A stretch of DNA of 64,000 nucleotides from Lichtheimia corymbifera B2541 (lineage: Eukaryota; Mucoromycota; Mucoromycetes; Mucorales; Lichtheimiaceae), in NCBI GenBank assembly GCA_000697475.1, contig JNEU01000922.1, positions 1-64,000 of the forward strand, in the 5' to 3' direction. The translations under genes and the position numbers were made by a program. Positions within the stretch are counted from its first letter, which is position 1, and each line of letters opens with the position of its first letter. The notes under the pieces were generated by a model. The model saw nothing but the letters and a program-made list of their open reading frames with translations. It was not told the DNA's origin and did no database searches. Shown in pieces: positions 23,578-35,043 of the stretch.

Positions 23578-25574
23578 ATGTCAAGCACCTCACAACACAC
23601 AAGCAATGAAGCTAATGCTGATCCACGATACTTGGAAGGTCAATCGAGTAATGCGCTTAACGCTTTCCATCATGCTAAATGTTTCTTTAGTGCTTCACCA
23701 ATACTTCCAAAACGAAACTGCCACTCCCAGCCTAGCACGCTTCTTTGAGTTTGACTTTGACGCAGTCATCCATGCAAGTCCTCACTCAAGTATCAAGTCC
23801 ACCTGGAACAAGCGTTTTTTGACAGCAGCTGCCAAATTCAACGTCAAGGTAATGATCATCTATCTTTAAATGCATGCACCTTGCTTATGCGTACATGTCT
23901 TCTCCCACATGTTTAGAATGTTTCCAAGGATCAACCCAACTGGGATAACATCTGCGAGGCAATACTCAAAGCATGTGCAGTATGTGCATTTCAACGATAG
24001 TATAACAATACAACAATTTACAGGATAGCTCGATATTTTGTATAGGATGGTCAAAAAGAACTTGACACAGCAAGTTCCAACTCGTCAACCACCACAACCA
24101 CAACCACTGGAAAGCGTTCTCGTAGTACCAGCAGCAGCAGCTCAAAAACAGATTCCTGCTTGCTGAGTCCAAGCGCAAAGGCGCGTTTCCATTCTGAGTT
24201 TACAAAAATGTCGAACGAATCCAAATGGCTGCTGCGCACCAACGATGATGGCTCAAAGGTGTACGTGGAAGACCTAATGTACAAGCATGGACAAAATTGT
24301 GATTATGAGCAGTAAGTACACATGTGATATGATTCAGCAGAATATAAACTCACATTTTACCTATCTTTCTTCTGTGATTTTGTGTCATTAGTGCAGTGCA
24401 TTCGTGGATTTTGGATGTGGAGGATCATTGTTGGGAGGACGTTTTCACTGCTGAGGAGCTTGAAACACTGAAGGTTACTGGCAATCCCCACTTGCCACCT
24501 ATTCCCAAGCCAGCTGCTGAGTTGTTCAAGAAATGCACGGATGCTCTCCTCGAAGTCGATTGTGGTGATGATGACAAAGCTGTTGATGCCCTGTGGAAAG
24601 CAATAACCGAAGATGGATTCTATAACCCACACACACAACCAGATGAAGAATGGATTCAGCGCACGTTGCTTGATTACTTAAGCCTTTACCGCCATGATCT
24701 TGTGGAGAACATCATACAGCAAGGTTCTGAAATGGATTATGCCGTGCGATTTTGGTCGAATTTGGATAAATGCTTGGACGATCTGGCATTAACATTAAGG
24801 TAAAAATCTATTAGGGCCTTTATAATTGTGCTGATAAGGATTCATGTGTCCAGAAATCAAGCCTGCTTGCCAACCTTGATACGCACAAACGCAGAACGAT
24901 CGAGCTTTGGTGTGGGTCCAATCGATGATCAGCAACGGTCCGTTCGACCAGACACCTTGGTGATAAAGGATGGCATATATTTCGCTTTGAGTGAATGCGG
25001 AGAAGATTTAGGTGGTATCGGCAAAAAGGAGATCGTGGAGCGGAAGCTGCATACACCAAAGATCCTTAAGGATCTTTTCAAGCATGCTTTAAGAGAAGGT
25101 GGACAGCAGGAGGCGTTGGCGCGTGTGCTGAAGGTGGTTGCATGGACACAAAATGGTAAGCAGTCTTGTTGCTCGTCAATCTGCATATGATGCTGACCGC
25201 TTCATAATAGGTCCTAGGATGAGGATGACCGTTCTTGACTGTCCGGCTGGATATGTATGCCGTTTATTGCATACCAATGAATACAAGATGCCAAAGAGAC
25301 CTTCCGCGATACCAGCATCCCTTTTCCCTTTACTCAAATTGGCGTTGAAAACCAAGGTTTGTGTTTGAGTATGAGTTAATGCAAACTAGCTTTCTGATCA
25401 ACTCATTCATGTTTCTATACGTTGCAGGCAGTAGTAAAAACAGCAATCGGGCAGATCCAAGCCCATTCTCGAAGCGTTGATGATGATGACCCTGACTTTG
25501 TGCTTACACCCAAAAACAATATCCTCAAACTGCCCACCACTATGACCCTTGTAAATAAGAAACCCCGTTGTTGA
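23578..25574 (+). CDS. Hypothetical protein of an apparently expanded fungal family, 3' end uncertain
   Basis: Eight exons (23578-23638, 23691-23848, 23917-23979, 24046-24311, 24392-24799, 24854-25155, 25211-25356, 25428-25574) give 516 residues if the last frame is read to its stop. The first intron (52 nt) is supported because removing it joins MSSTSQHTSNEANADPRYLE to VLHQYFQNETATPSLARFF in frame. Recognisable blocks are SPHSSIKSTWNKRFL, a Ser/Thr-rich spacer, SKWLLRTNDDGSKVYVEDLM, HSWILDVEDHCWEDVFTAEE, and WTQNG joined to PRMRMTVLDCPAGYVCRLL. From memory this layout resembles lineage-expanded Mucorales proteins that may precede a fungal kinase-like domain; I could not verify this. Exon 8 cannot be spliced in phase to the coding-like sequence at 25.7 kb, so the gene may be truncated. 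Confidence 0.65.
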
Positions 25575-25699
25575 TATCCTCCTTGTCTTCCTTTTGCCTT
25601 CTCTTATACCTTCCTTTTACCTTCTCTTACCTTCCTTTTGCCTTCTATATCATTTGCTTATGTTACTATCTCACACTCAAACATCCATGTATATAAACC

Positions 25700-26425
25700 T
25701 TATCAGCTATGCCTTTCGTGATCTGCCAGAGAAAGAAACTCCACTATTAAAATTGCATCCTTTGAAAGCACCATCTAAGTATGGGCTTCTCTGTAGCAAG
25801 GAAGGTGCGTTTACTTCCGTGTGGTCTCAGGTTTCGATGTTTTCCGTATGAAGTTGGCTACGTATTGCTCCATAGTGCATTGGTTAACGTAGTAATGTGC
25901 TTATTTATAAATCAAACCATTTCATCAACCTATCTTTTGCATACTCTTTGCTGTTGTGATGAAGGTCTATTCGGTCTCCTTCCGGTTGACAGAGTTGAGT
26001 CCTCTTGGTTGTAACGTCTATCAGCATTTGACCCTAGGTGGAAAACACTGCAGCATGTAAGTGATCTTGGTGCATGAGGAGACTGGGTCATCTTATGGCT
26101 GTGGTTGGCAAGCACCATTTCAATGCTATGGATATGTATCAGCTACCTGCAACTTGCCTCTTTCATTGGTATATCATCAAGGCAATGTTTATTATCGGTG
26201 CCATAGCGAATATCATTTGTCAAGTGCCTGTACGGCTGTATATTATGTCATCATCAAGGAAAAAACTTTTAAGATTACCTCGCTTTGTTTGTTGGAAAGG
26301 AAAAAGAATAGTTGTTTATTTCATGAGGATGTGAGGATGAAGTTATATGTCACTTGGGCTTATCACATTGAAAATGGTACTCAGGGCAATGTTTTCAAGA
26401 ACATTTATATGAATGGTACAATGTA
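25700..26425 (+). pseudogene. Decayed downstream continuation of the hypothetical gene
   Basis: Coding-like pieces continue after the stop at 25574: FRDLPEKETPLLKLHPLKAP and SKYGLLCSKEGAFTSVW at about 25,711-25,830, LSPLGCNVYQHLTLGGKHCS at about 25,995-26,053, then a 121-codon open stretch 26061-26426. The first piece reads naturally on from the upstream protein, but its acceptor (TTATCAG at 25,699-25,705) is one base out of phase, and later pieces are broken by stops. A pyrimidine tract with three CCTTC-TTTTGCCTTCTC-like copies lies between (25,577-25,650). I read this as a degraded 3' half. An unrecognised intron pattern is the alternative. Confidence 0.4.
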
Positions 26426-26611
26426 AAAGCAATCAGCTAGCAACGTTGATAGAAAAAAGAGCCTCATAACGACTGTACACAGACTGGATCAGGCATGAAA
26501 TTGGCCACTGTGCAGAGCCTACTGGTATTGTGTGACATGGGAACTCCGGTTGGCAAGGAGACCAAAATGGCTGCGTGGCCACAACCCGCAGCACTTGCAC
26601 GTTGTTCTCCA

Positions 26612-27229
26612 GCGATGTACGTGGAATGTGATAGGTGTCGCCCTGTTTACCTCTTTTACGTGCATTGCAAGTGGTGTATGTTGAATACTGGTAGGTGTCG
26701 CCCTGTCGGTCCCTTCAGCATGCATTGCGATTTTCTTTGATGGGTGGTTTTTATTTCATTTACTGGGAGCGATGTACGTGGAATGTGATAGGTGTCGCCC
26801 TGTTTACCTCTTTTACGTACATTGCAAGTGGTGTATGTTGAATACTGGTAGGTGTCGCCCTGTCGGTCCCTTCAGCATGCATTGCGATTTTCTTTGATGG
26901 GTGGTTTTTATTTCATTTACTGGGAGCGATGTACGTGGAATGTGATAGGTGTCGCCCTGTTTACCTCTTTTACGTACATTGCAAGTGGTGTATGTTGAAT
27001 ACTGGTAGGTGTCGCCCTGTCGGTCCCTTCAGCATGCATTGCGATTTTCTTTGATGGGTGGTTTTTATTTCATTTACTGGGAGCGATGTACGTGGAATGT
27101 GATAGGTGTCGCCCTGTTTACCTCTTTTACGTACATTGCAAGTGGTGTATGTTGAATACTGGTAGGTGTCGCCCTGTCGGTCCCTTCAGCATGCATTGCG
27201 ATTTTCTTTGATGGGTGGTTTTTATTTCG
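26612..27229. repeat. 157-bp tandem repeat, about 3.95 near-identical copies
   Basis: Units start at 26612, 26769, 26926 and 27083 with a constant 157-bp period and end at about 27229. Only one difference was spotted within the copies (GTGCATT in copy 1, GTACATT in the others) before the fourth copy diverges at its end. Each unit is itself a degenerate dimer of about 62-bp halves that both carry GGTGTCGCCCTGT. The near-identity implies recent expansion or active homogenisation. No gene lies within. Confidence 0.95.
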
Positions 27230-28121
27230 TTTTCAACGACTAAGCTGATGATGAATACGGCTCATACTTCACCTTTGTTTATTGATTGTATGTATGCCGC
27301 TTTCTGATAAGCCAGTAACAATTAGCACTCGATTGATTGTATGCATAACCAAGTAGAGGATATGGTATGCGTAAATAGAACTTGGTTTTTCCTCTCAAAA
27401 GCACACCCTGACATCCTTTCCCTTAGCTATTTCATGTACAATAATAACCCCTATCATCGTTATAGCTGTTAACAATATCGATCTGACATTCTAAAACATG
27501 GTTCATGCAGCCATTCAGCTACGAAATCAAAACAGTGGAGGATAGTATGTGGCGTCTGTACCCTTTAACCATGAAAGACTATACAAAGGGATGAAATAGG
27601 AGATGTAGCATAAACGATGGAAAAAGAGCCATGGTGTCATTTGATTTACAAAGGGATCTGGAAGGCGAAACAATGTTTGATCCCACTATGAATAGAAGGG
27701 TCGGAATTGGATGAGCAAGCCGAGCCTACCGAGAGAGAGAGAAGAGATAAACCCGCCATCATCCGAATGCGAGCAGCCCGCTTTAAGTTCACGGCCACGT
27801 GTACCATTTGTTGAGATACACAAAAAGCGAACGGCTCATACTTTGTGTGGCTGGAAAGCAATTTTTGTTTTCATAACATGACATTGCTTGTATATATGGG
27901 TCATCATCATCAACATCGGCTGCTCGGCAAAAAGCAAATTCATGGCGTCAGAGGTTATATCGTGGTGTTACATGTGGTCCCTCCATATCCGCTTCCCCAA
28001 AGTATTTGATACAGATTGTTCAACGTGAATAAGGTAGTACCACCTTCTTTCTATGCGTACAATATATAAGGTGGAGTAAGAAAACATATAAATCGATCGT
28101 TTCTTTCGGCTTCAAGGCATA
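27230..28121. other. Intergenic, promoter of the Erf4-like gene
   Basis: About 890 bp without a supported gene. AATATATAAGG near 28,060 is TATA-like and lies about 60 bp before the next ATG. Confidence 0.45.
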
Positions 28122-29541
28122 ATGGCTGCTTCATCGTTGCCATCATCTTCTTATCCATCCACATCCAGCTCAAAAACGATATACGACAATTTCTCTTCAA
28201 CGACAGCCATGGCTTTTGCTTGGCAGCACAAACGACAGCAGCATCGATACACCGATACTTGTCTTTTTTATCCACCCGCATTTAGTTCTCGACATCGACA
28301 TGGCTACGTGCGTCGATACTCTACAACCAGCATTGATAGCGGCATGACTACCACCACTACACGTTCAGGGCACAGCAGTTTGCATCGCAAAGCCATGTCA
28401 CTTGATACACTGCCAGTCTTATTACAACAACAACAGAAGGATGGATTTAACCCGTTTATATCAAGGCGCCAAGAAGAGCAACATGATGTGTCAAGTAACA
28501 ACAACAACAACATGCCATGTAAATATATCACCCCCCATCCTCCTTTCTTTCATCCCAATTTCGATTTTCCCTCGTCTCTCTCCCTCTCTCGTTGCACCCC
28601 TTTTGTTTCTTTTATCCTGTGAAGCTCACACGCTCTCTTATTGATCCACTCAGCATCTCATTCGTCTTTTTCATTGGCGACCCACAAGAACACAGCTAGT
28701 GGTATCAACGACATTGGCCAACAGAATGCCATGGCTACACGGTCGCACCCGATACCGCCACCATTACAGCAACAGCAGCAACAACAGCAGCCGCCATTGT
28801 CGCCACCACCCCCAACAGCTCGCATGTCAGAGAATTACTCACGACGAACATCTCGTCAGTCCATCCACGCCACCATGATTGACATGGCACGACCCTGGCC
28901 TACACGAACGATACGTATTGAACGTGATTATTCTCGAGGTGATGGTGTCACTCGTTTCAGTACAGAGTTTCCCATAGAACTTCATGGCAAGGTATATATT
29001 TATAAGGAGGAGGATGGATGTGTTGTGTGATACAAGGAGAACGAGCAAAGGAGAGGGATATACTAGAGGCGTATTACACGTGGGTGGTATCATTGTTCAA
29101 GGGGATCTGATATATTGGTTTGCATAATCTAGATTACAGCAAATCAGTTCCAGCACACCATGGATACCATCAACACCATTATGGATCGAGCTGAAAAAGT
29201 GTCACTCAATGTCTTTGACAACGTTATGGAATGCTTAACAATATACATTTGGCCCATGTTGGTTACCACCCATTATCAAAAGGTAACGAGCGAGTGTGTG
29301 TGGCATGATATGGCATAAATCCTTTATCTGACGTTTTTATCCTTCAATAGTGTATCAAACAACTCGCAAACTTTATTGACTCTGAAAATGAACTTTTATA
29401 TCATGCCAAAGGCTTCTCGATATCCGATCCTGTTCGCTGTGCTTTCCTCTTTGTAAGTAGTCAATTGTTGATGAGGGATGGTTTCAATCGATGGCTCACT
29501 CATCTCAATGTTCATAGCTCGAGATCCGGATATACGATTGA
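28122..29541 (+). CDS. ERF4: Golgin-7/Erf4-type subunit of the Ras palmitoyltransferase
   Basis: Five exons (28122-28518, 28654-28991, 29133-29282, 29351-29452, 29518-29541) give 336 residues. The first 205 residues are Ser/Thr/Gln/Pro-rich with arginine-rich patches (HRHGYVRRYSTTSIDS). The family domain follows from about residue 220: TRTIRIERDYSRGDGVTRF, STEFPIELHGK, ITANQFQHTMDTINTIMD, CLTIYIWPML and ending FLFLEIRIYD. This is the PF10256 pattern; the subunit stabilises the DHHC enzyme Erf2 at the ER/Golgi so that it can S-palmitoylate Ras. The final exon is only 24 nt (LEIRIYD plus stop), but the domain needs it. The window also encodes a RasGEF 18 kb away; I infer no linkage. Confidence 0.88.
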
Positions 29542-29719
29542 TCATCCCATTTTCTTCTCCCATATGCATCAAACACCTCCCCAATCAATACCTACGCACC
29601 AACCCATCCTTACATAGCTTTACTCTTTATACCGCATATTACCAATTAATCGCATCCAATCCACCATCATAAACAGCTTATTTTTCAAAAAACAAAAGCT
29701 TTTTATTTTTCAAATGATT

Positions 29720-30409
29720 TTACATGGTCAATTCCTAAGTACACAATCCATGGATTAGCTTTCATGTCGGTTGCATCCCCCTATTTTTACTAACCATAAT
29801 AGCATTCACGATATCGTTATTGTTGTTCTTGAGAGCCTTGATAGCCTTGTTACGGGAGACATTGGCTTGGGTGACAACTAAATCAATATCCTTTTCCTCG
29901 ATACCGGTAGCATCTACGGGTTCGTTATCCTCCTCTTCTTCCTCGGCAGTAGTAGCAGCAGCAGCAACAGATGAAGGAGCATTGGCTTCGGTATCTTCTG
30001 CCTTGGCAGCAGCCTCGGCAGCCAATTGTTGGGCAGCAGCAGCTTGGGCACGTTGACGCATATCATCCACACGGACTTCACCAAACACAATATACGTATC
30101 CGAGTTGCTGCTCTTGTATACTTCAGGGGTCTCAATGGCAAAGACAATCTACAGTCAACATGTTAGTGGTGTGTCCCCCCATCAAAACGAGCACACATGA
30201 CAACGTACACCACGAGCACGCGTAAAGGTGACGCGAGTAATGCCTGGCACGGGCTTCACACCAAGACTCAGGATGGCCTTACGAGCCTTCTTTTCACCAC
30301 GCGATTGGGGAGTGTCCACCGTAGCAGGGGCTTGTTGTTGTTCCTCCTGTTGTTGTTGTTGTTGTTGTTCCTCAGTGGCAACAGGCTTCTCTTCGGCAGG
30401 TGCAGCCAT
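29720..30409 (-). CDS. EGD2: Nascent polypeptide-associated complex subunit alpha
   Basis: Three coding exons (30209-30409, 29795-30148, 29720-29734) give 189 residues. The N-terminal Gln/Glu/Ala-rich segment is followed by the NAC domain ([51 protein letters not shown]). An Ala/Glu-rich linker leads to the UBA domain ([35 protein letters not shown]). Reading through the last donor would add an abnormal tail. Splicing the 60-nt intron to a 15-nt exon restores the conserved end ELTM and stop. NAC binds nascent chains at the ribosome exit and guards targeting to the ER and mitochondria. It is convergent with the Erf4 gene, 178 bp apart. Confidence 0.95.
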
Positions 30410-31143
30410 AGTCTTTTTGTTTGCTGTAAAGAGTAGTAGTGCGTGAGAGTTAATCCACCCGACACCAAATCATCCTCCCCAACAGTTTAAATGAGCGCCC
30501 AATTCATACCTATCCACTCATTACATCCCTACAAGCAAATGACATAAATCATTTATATGATGCCTCCATCGAGTTTATCAAAGTGCTGTTGCTATTATTA
30601 TACGTTGCCAATGGCAACCAAATGGATTTCGTACCAAAGGCAAACACCTGTGATCATGCATGGTAGTGGTGGTTGACAATTTCCACCAAGAATGATCGTA
30701 CAGTATCACATGACCTTTCTCTTTCCTAGCTTGAAACCGAGCCACTGGGTACTTTTTAGCTGTTTTCACATCACTAGCAGTAACGAACGACCTGTAAATG
30801 TGGTTCATGGATGATAAATTTATTGTCTATATTGAGATGCGGGTAGACGGGGGGGAGGAGGGGTGCACTTGTCATATGAGATGCGTACATTGTGCTACCA
30901 AATATGTCTTTGCTCATATAGAGTGTCGTCATCATTTTCTCTAAAAGGGCAATATACGCCGGATACCTTCCATCAAAAGGGCGAACAATGGGTTTATCTC
31001 GGTTGCCAGGGAAATGAATGCGGGAAAAAAGTGGTTATAGGATCAATCATGCCGCCTAAAAGGTTAAATTCAGCACACCGAGGTGTGTGTGCAACAGCCT
31101 CTCTTTGTTTCATTACTTCTTTCAATCCCCACTACCACCACAT
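30410..31143. other. Intergenic with an unassigned coding-like fragment on the minus strand
   Basis: The minus strand at about 30,580-30,792 has an open frame after a possible acceptor (TTTACAG), reading RSFVTASDVKTAKKYPVARF and then KEKGHVILYDHSWWK. Composition is protein-like, but no start exon, second conserved block or known domain was found. It may be an exon of a small gene or a relic. The rest is the promoter space of NAC-alpha and the I9 inhibitor. Confidence 0.3.
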
Positions 31144-31603
31144 ATGCGTTTCCACTTTATCAGTTTCTTTATTGCAGCACTCGTTGCCTTGGTTGCCAAG
31201 GCTGCCGAACGTAAGTAAAGAGACTCTCTAGCTATTGACACTACGAATGTGACGTTTTGACAACTTGTCCATGCATTGGTCTAGCTGGCTACACGGATTA
31301 CATTATGGCCTTGAAAAAGTCTGTGGACGATGCTGTTATTGAACAAGCCAAGGCGGATGTCGATGCAGTGAACGGCAAGGTCATTTACGAGATCAAGATT
31401 GGGTTCCAGGCGTTGATCATTTCCCTTCCCAATGACCAATATACTACGTTTGAGAACAAGGACTATGTGGATTTTATTGAAGAAGATCAACAAGGTAAGA
31501 AGGTTGGGGGAGGGGAGACAGGGAATGATGATAATGGAAGCGAGATAGACAAGATGATTGATTGATATATTATGCAGTTCACATCAACGACAATGGGCAA
31601 TAA
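31144..31603 (+). CDS. Secreted-type peptidase inhibitor I9 (subtilisin propeptide-like)
   Basis: Three exons (31144-31210, 31285-31494, 31578-31603) give 100 residues. Residues 1-21 look like a signal peptide (MRFHFISFFIAALVALVAKA). The remainder is a stand-alone I9 fold: GYTDYIMALKKSVDDAVIEQ, KVIYEIKIGFQALIISLPND and NKDYVDFIEEDQQVHIND. The family includes yeast Pbi2, which inhibits vacuolar proteinase B, and the propeptides of subtilases. No protease domain follows, so it is an inhibitor or foldase-like protein. With the leader it should enter the secretory pathway. The stop is 2 bp from the convergent RAD21 stop. Confidence 0.85.
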
Positions 31604-31605
31604 AA

Positions 31606-33487
31606 TTATACTCGAATCTGGATTTCACCGAACGGGCTGTTTTGTTGTACCTTGAGCATGTCTTTGGTAGTGAGTAGCAGAATGTCATAGAAACGTCTTG
31701 CTGCTTCAGCTCTTGTACTTGATCCCAAATCCTCAAATCCAATAACATTTTCTTGCTTTTGTTGTGCCCTATCTTGCACCAATTCCAGTGTCTCATTGGC
31801 TTTTTGTCCCATTTGGCTACTTTGTGTCATGATGCTGGTATCAGCAGCTCCCAAAGCCCCATTGTTTTCTGTTCCAATATCATTGACTTGCTGATCATCG
31901 AAACCGGCATCACCAAACTATATAACATAGTGTCAGGTCACCATCATGCTATGCAATAAAAAAGGACACTTACATCATCAAAGTCAAAGTCCATACCGCC
32001 AACATCATTATAGTCTTGTTCACCATTGTGTGGTACTTCTGGAGCAGGTGCAGGGATATCGAAATCCAAATCATCCTCCACAGGTGAAGTGATGGCGGGA
32101 ATAACCGGCTTGGGATGGCTTAAACGAGAATACAACGAGTCGAGCGTTGTACCAGCTGTGCATATCATTGGCTTTTTCCAATCAAGTGATGATTTTGGTG
32201 CAACATGTTGTCGATCATTGGCACTCTATATAATAAAAAAGAGGGTCAGTATCCTTTGTATAGGTGTATGTATATATACACTTACACGATCCACAATGGT
32301 TGAAGCATCCGTAGCGTATTTCCGTAATTGTTCATGAGGGATTTCGGTCACACGATCGACTACCAATCGACGACGACGACGACGTGGTTGCTGTGTCTCG
32401 GTAGATTCATTCATTTCAGGTGCATCAAACATGGCCATATCATCATCATCGCGAATCAATCCAGATTGGATCAATGAACTATCCATTTCCGATGTTTGAG
32501 AGAGTGCTGCAAAAGTTTCCTCGGCAGCTGCAGCACCAGCACCAGCAGCATTATCATCCTCGGGTGGAGCAATATCACCAAAGTCGTCATTGCCGAAATC
32601 AAAGTCATCAAAGTCCAACATGTTGCCATCGTCGTAATGTCCCTTGGCAAGTGGGTTCTCAATGTCGCCAATACTCGTATCCATGCCTCGGTCAAGCATT
32701 GCTTCGTTATCACGACGACCTTGTTCAACACCATCATGAAGATCAATATCACCACCACCAGCCGCCAAGCGTCCAGTCTCAACATCTTGTTGCTCTGCAG
32801 TGGGGTTATGCATATCCCATCCAAATGAAGACATGTCGCTCAATGTAATGTCTTGTGAAGATGCCATTTGTGATAAGCTGTCGAGAATAGGATCTCTGCC
32901 TTCCGTGTCACTAAGTCAGGTTGTTAGTATAAAGCGTCTGTTGTTGTTGCTAAGGGATACATACAGATCTAATAACGAGTCATCGGGCAAGAGGACGTCA
33001 AATTCTGTAAGTCGATCGGGTAACGTGATGCTCTTCATTTTGACTTGTGCATGGCGGATATCTGGCATATTGACATCACCCTTTTTGAATGCCTAGATGT
33101 ATACATGTTGCCATGTGAATAACGAGGTATGGTGTGTGTTATGTTGGGGATGGTTGTCATGTACCTGCTTAATCTTTTCCAAGGCACCGTTACAGTCTTC
33201 CAACAAATATCGTGTTTTGCGTGAGTGGATACGAACAACACCGAGGAGCAATTGGCCTGACATGCGTAGCGTCAAGGGCTCTTGATCATTGGTAGTGATA
33301 GCGTCTAATGCGTAACGTATCTATGTCAATAGAGTCTGGTCATGGAAACCACATTGGAAGCTTTACCGATGGTCTTTTGAAGGTTGGTTTGAAGGAATTG
33401 CGACTTTGAAATCTTGCGTTCCCAGCAGGATGCAATCCAGACACGTTTCAATGCACCATGGCTGGCGATGAGCTGATCGGATACCAT
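31606..33487 (-). CDS. RAD21: Cohesin kleisin subunit Rad21/Scc1
   Basis: Six exons are recognised (33367-33487, 33165-33320, 32965-33092, 32286-32910, 31974-32225, 31606-31917), about 530 residues. The N-terminal Smc3-binding domain is clear ([60 protein letters not shown]). The middle is acidic and disordered ([14 protein letters not shown]). The C-terminal winged helix reads [20 protein letters not shown], then [17 protein letters not shown]. Rad21 closes the Smc1-Smc3 ring and is cleaved by separase. Exon 2 must be read from phase 0 ([10 protein letters not shown]), but the canonical donor of exon 1 leaves one base (ATC G), so the junction is off by one: a sequence error, an unusual splice site or a frameshift. 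Confidence 0.88.
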
Positions 33488-33690
33488 CTTTTAGAAAAAC
33501 GGTAGGCAACAAGGGAAAGAGAATGGGTGTACAAATCGGACGCGTTTCACAGCCAACAGTTCTCGTCGCCCCCTATTTTTTCGCTCTCCCTCCCAACGCG
33601 CCTCGCGTCACACACACAGTGGTTGCTGCGCATTAGCATGACCCAATATAATTGACCAACATAATTTTTATATATGAACCATTACAACGA

Positions 33691-34785
33691 TCAACGTCTG
33701 CTATCACGGCTCCTGCTTCTGCTATCACTGCTATAGCTTCTTCTTCTTCGTCTTCCACGATCCCGGCTTCTGCTTCGACTTCGATAACGTCTTGTACGAT
33801 CACGGCTTGAACTCCTGCTTCGACTAGGATAACGTCTCCTGCGATCACGACTACGACTACGGCTTCGGCTACTGCTGCTGATACTACGACTACGACTACG
33901 ACTGCGGCTTGAGCTAGGGCTTCTTGAACGTCGACGACCGCGCTTTTCATCATCGCTATCAGATCCTGATCCTTGATCACTTTCGAGATCCTCTTCCAAT
34001 CCACTCTTTCTTGGTTCCAATTCATCGTTTTCTTCCATAATGTATCGGCTGACAAGACGTGGTAAAATGACATCGCATACGCGTTCCTCGTGTAATAGTT
34101 GATCCACAAATTCATCCATGTATGTCAATGAATAGCCATCTAATAAATAAATGCACTTGTCATCAGCCTCCTATTCGATCCTATACTCTTCCCATTCAAA
34201 CTTACCGCCTTGTCTCACGCGCAATTTCCGAGGATCATTTAATAATGGCTCCAAAGCCAGGTATATTTCCTTGGATCGACCCACCAATCGTAGATAGAAC
34301 GCACCTAATGCTCGTAGATATCTAAATCCTCACAATCAGTAAATGGGCCCATAAAATATCTTTTTTTTTCCCAATACATACTTGAAATCCTCTTGTTTGA
34401 TAAGCTCGTGAACAATCTCCTTCTCGGGTTGCAACTGCAACATCTTGAGTGTCAAGCATAAAAATTCAGTTGGGTGCTGACCAGCATATTGTCCACCAAT
34501 GTATGTCAACTTGACAGCCTTATCCATAAGTGTCGCAGCTATTATTCTCCACTTGTCAATAATAATCCTCGCTTTCATATGTATATATAACTTACACGAC
34601 AAGCCAAAGCAGTGTTCCTTCCAGTATAACGAATCGTAGATGCGCTCACGAATAATCTTTTCCACCAGATGCTGGGGATCTTTGCCATGGACAGCAATGG
34701 CATCGGATACCGTACGATTGGCTATATAACAAAAAACGATCAGCAGGTGGATCGGTGGTAATCCCAAGTGAGAGTGCTTACCCAT
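33691..34785 (-). CDS. PRP38: Pre-mRNA splicing factor Prp38 (PRPF38A type)
   Basis: Five exons (34782-34785, 34596-34721, 34382-34538, 34206-34321, 33691-34139) give 283 residues in frame. The first coding exon is just ATGG. The Prp38 domain includes ANRTVSDAIAVHGKDPQHLV, IIRERIYDSLYWKEHCFGL, GGQYAGQHPTEFLCLTLKML, and FKYLRALGAFYLRLVGRS, then LLNDPRKLRVRQ. After an acidic stretch the last 100 residues are an RS domain (RSRSRSRS repeats), as in metazoan PRPF38A and unlike the short yeast protein. Prp38 is a tri-snRNP/B-complex component needed for spliceosome activation. RAD21 starts 203 bp further down on the same strand. Confidence 0.95.
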
Positions 34786-35043
34786 TGTTTCTGCAGTGAG
34801 AGTGGGTGTGAAAGAGCAAGTGTTAAAAATCAGGCATCATCATCCCCTCATTTGAAATCCAGCGCACTTGATTGCGCACACACACACACACATGCCAGGT
34901 TAATGCACGGTTGGATGATCCCTACACGCCCCCCGCCAACCACCGCCACGCTAGCAGAATAGAATCCATCATTCCAACTTGTCAAATAAATCACTTGTGA
35001 AGAATATATGTAATGCAATATGAAAAACAATGATTCTGCCTAT

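Noticed and set aside
26612..27229. CRISPR-like array
   Set aside because: The units are contiguous 157-bp copies without unique spacers, in a eukaryotic genome.
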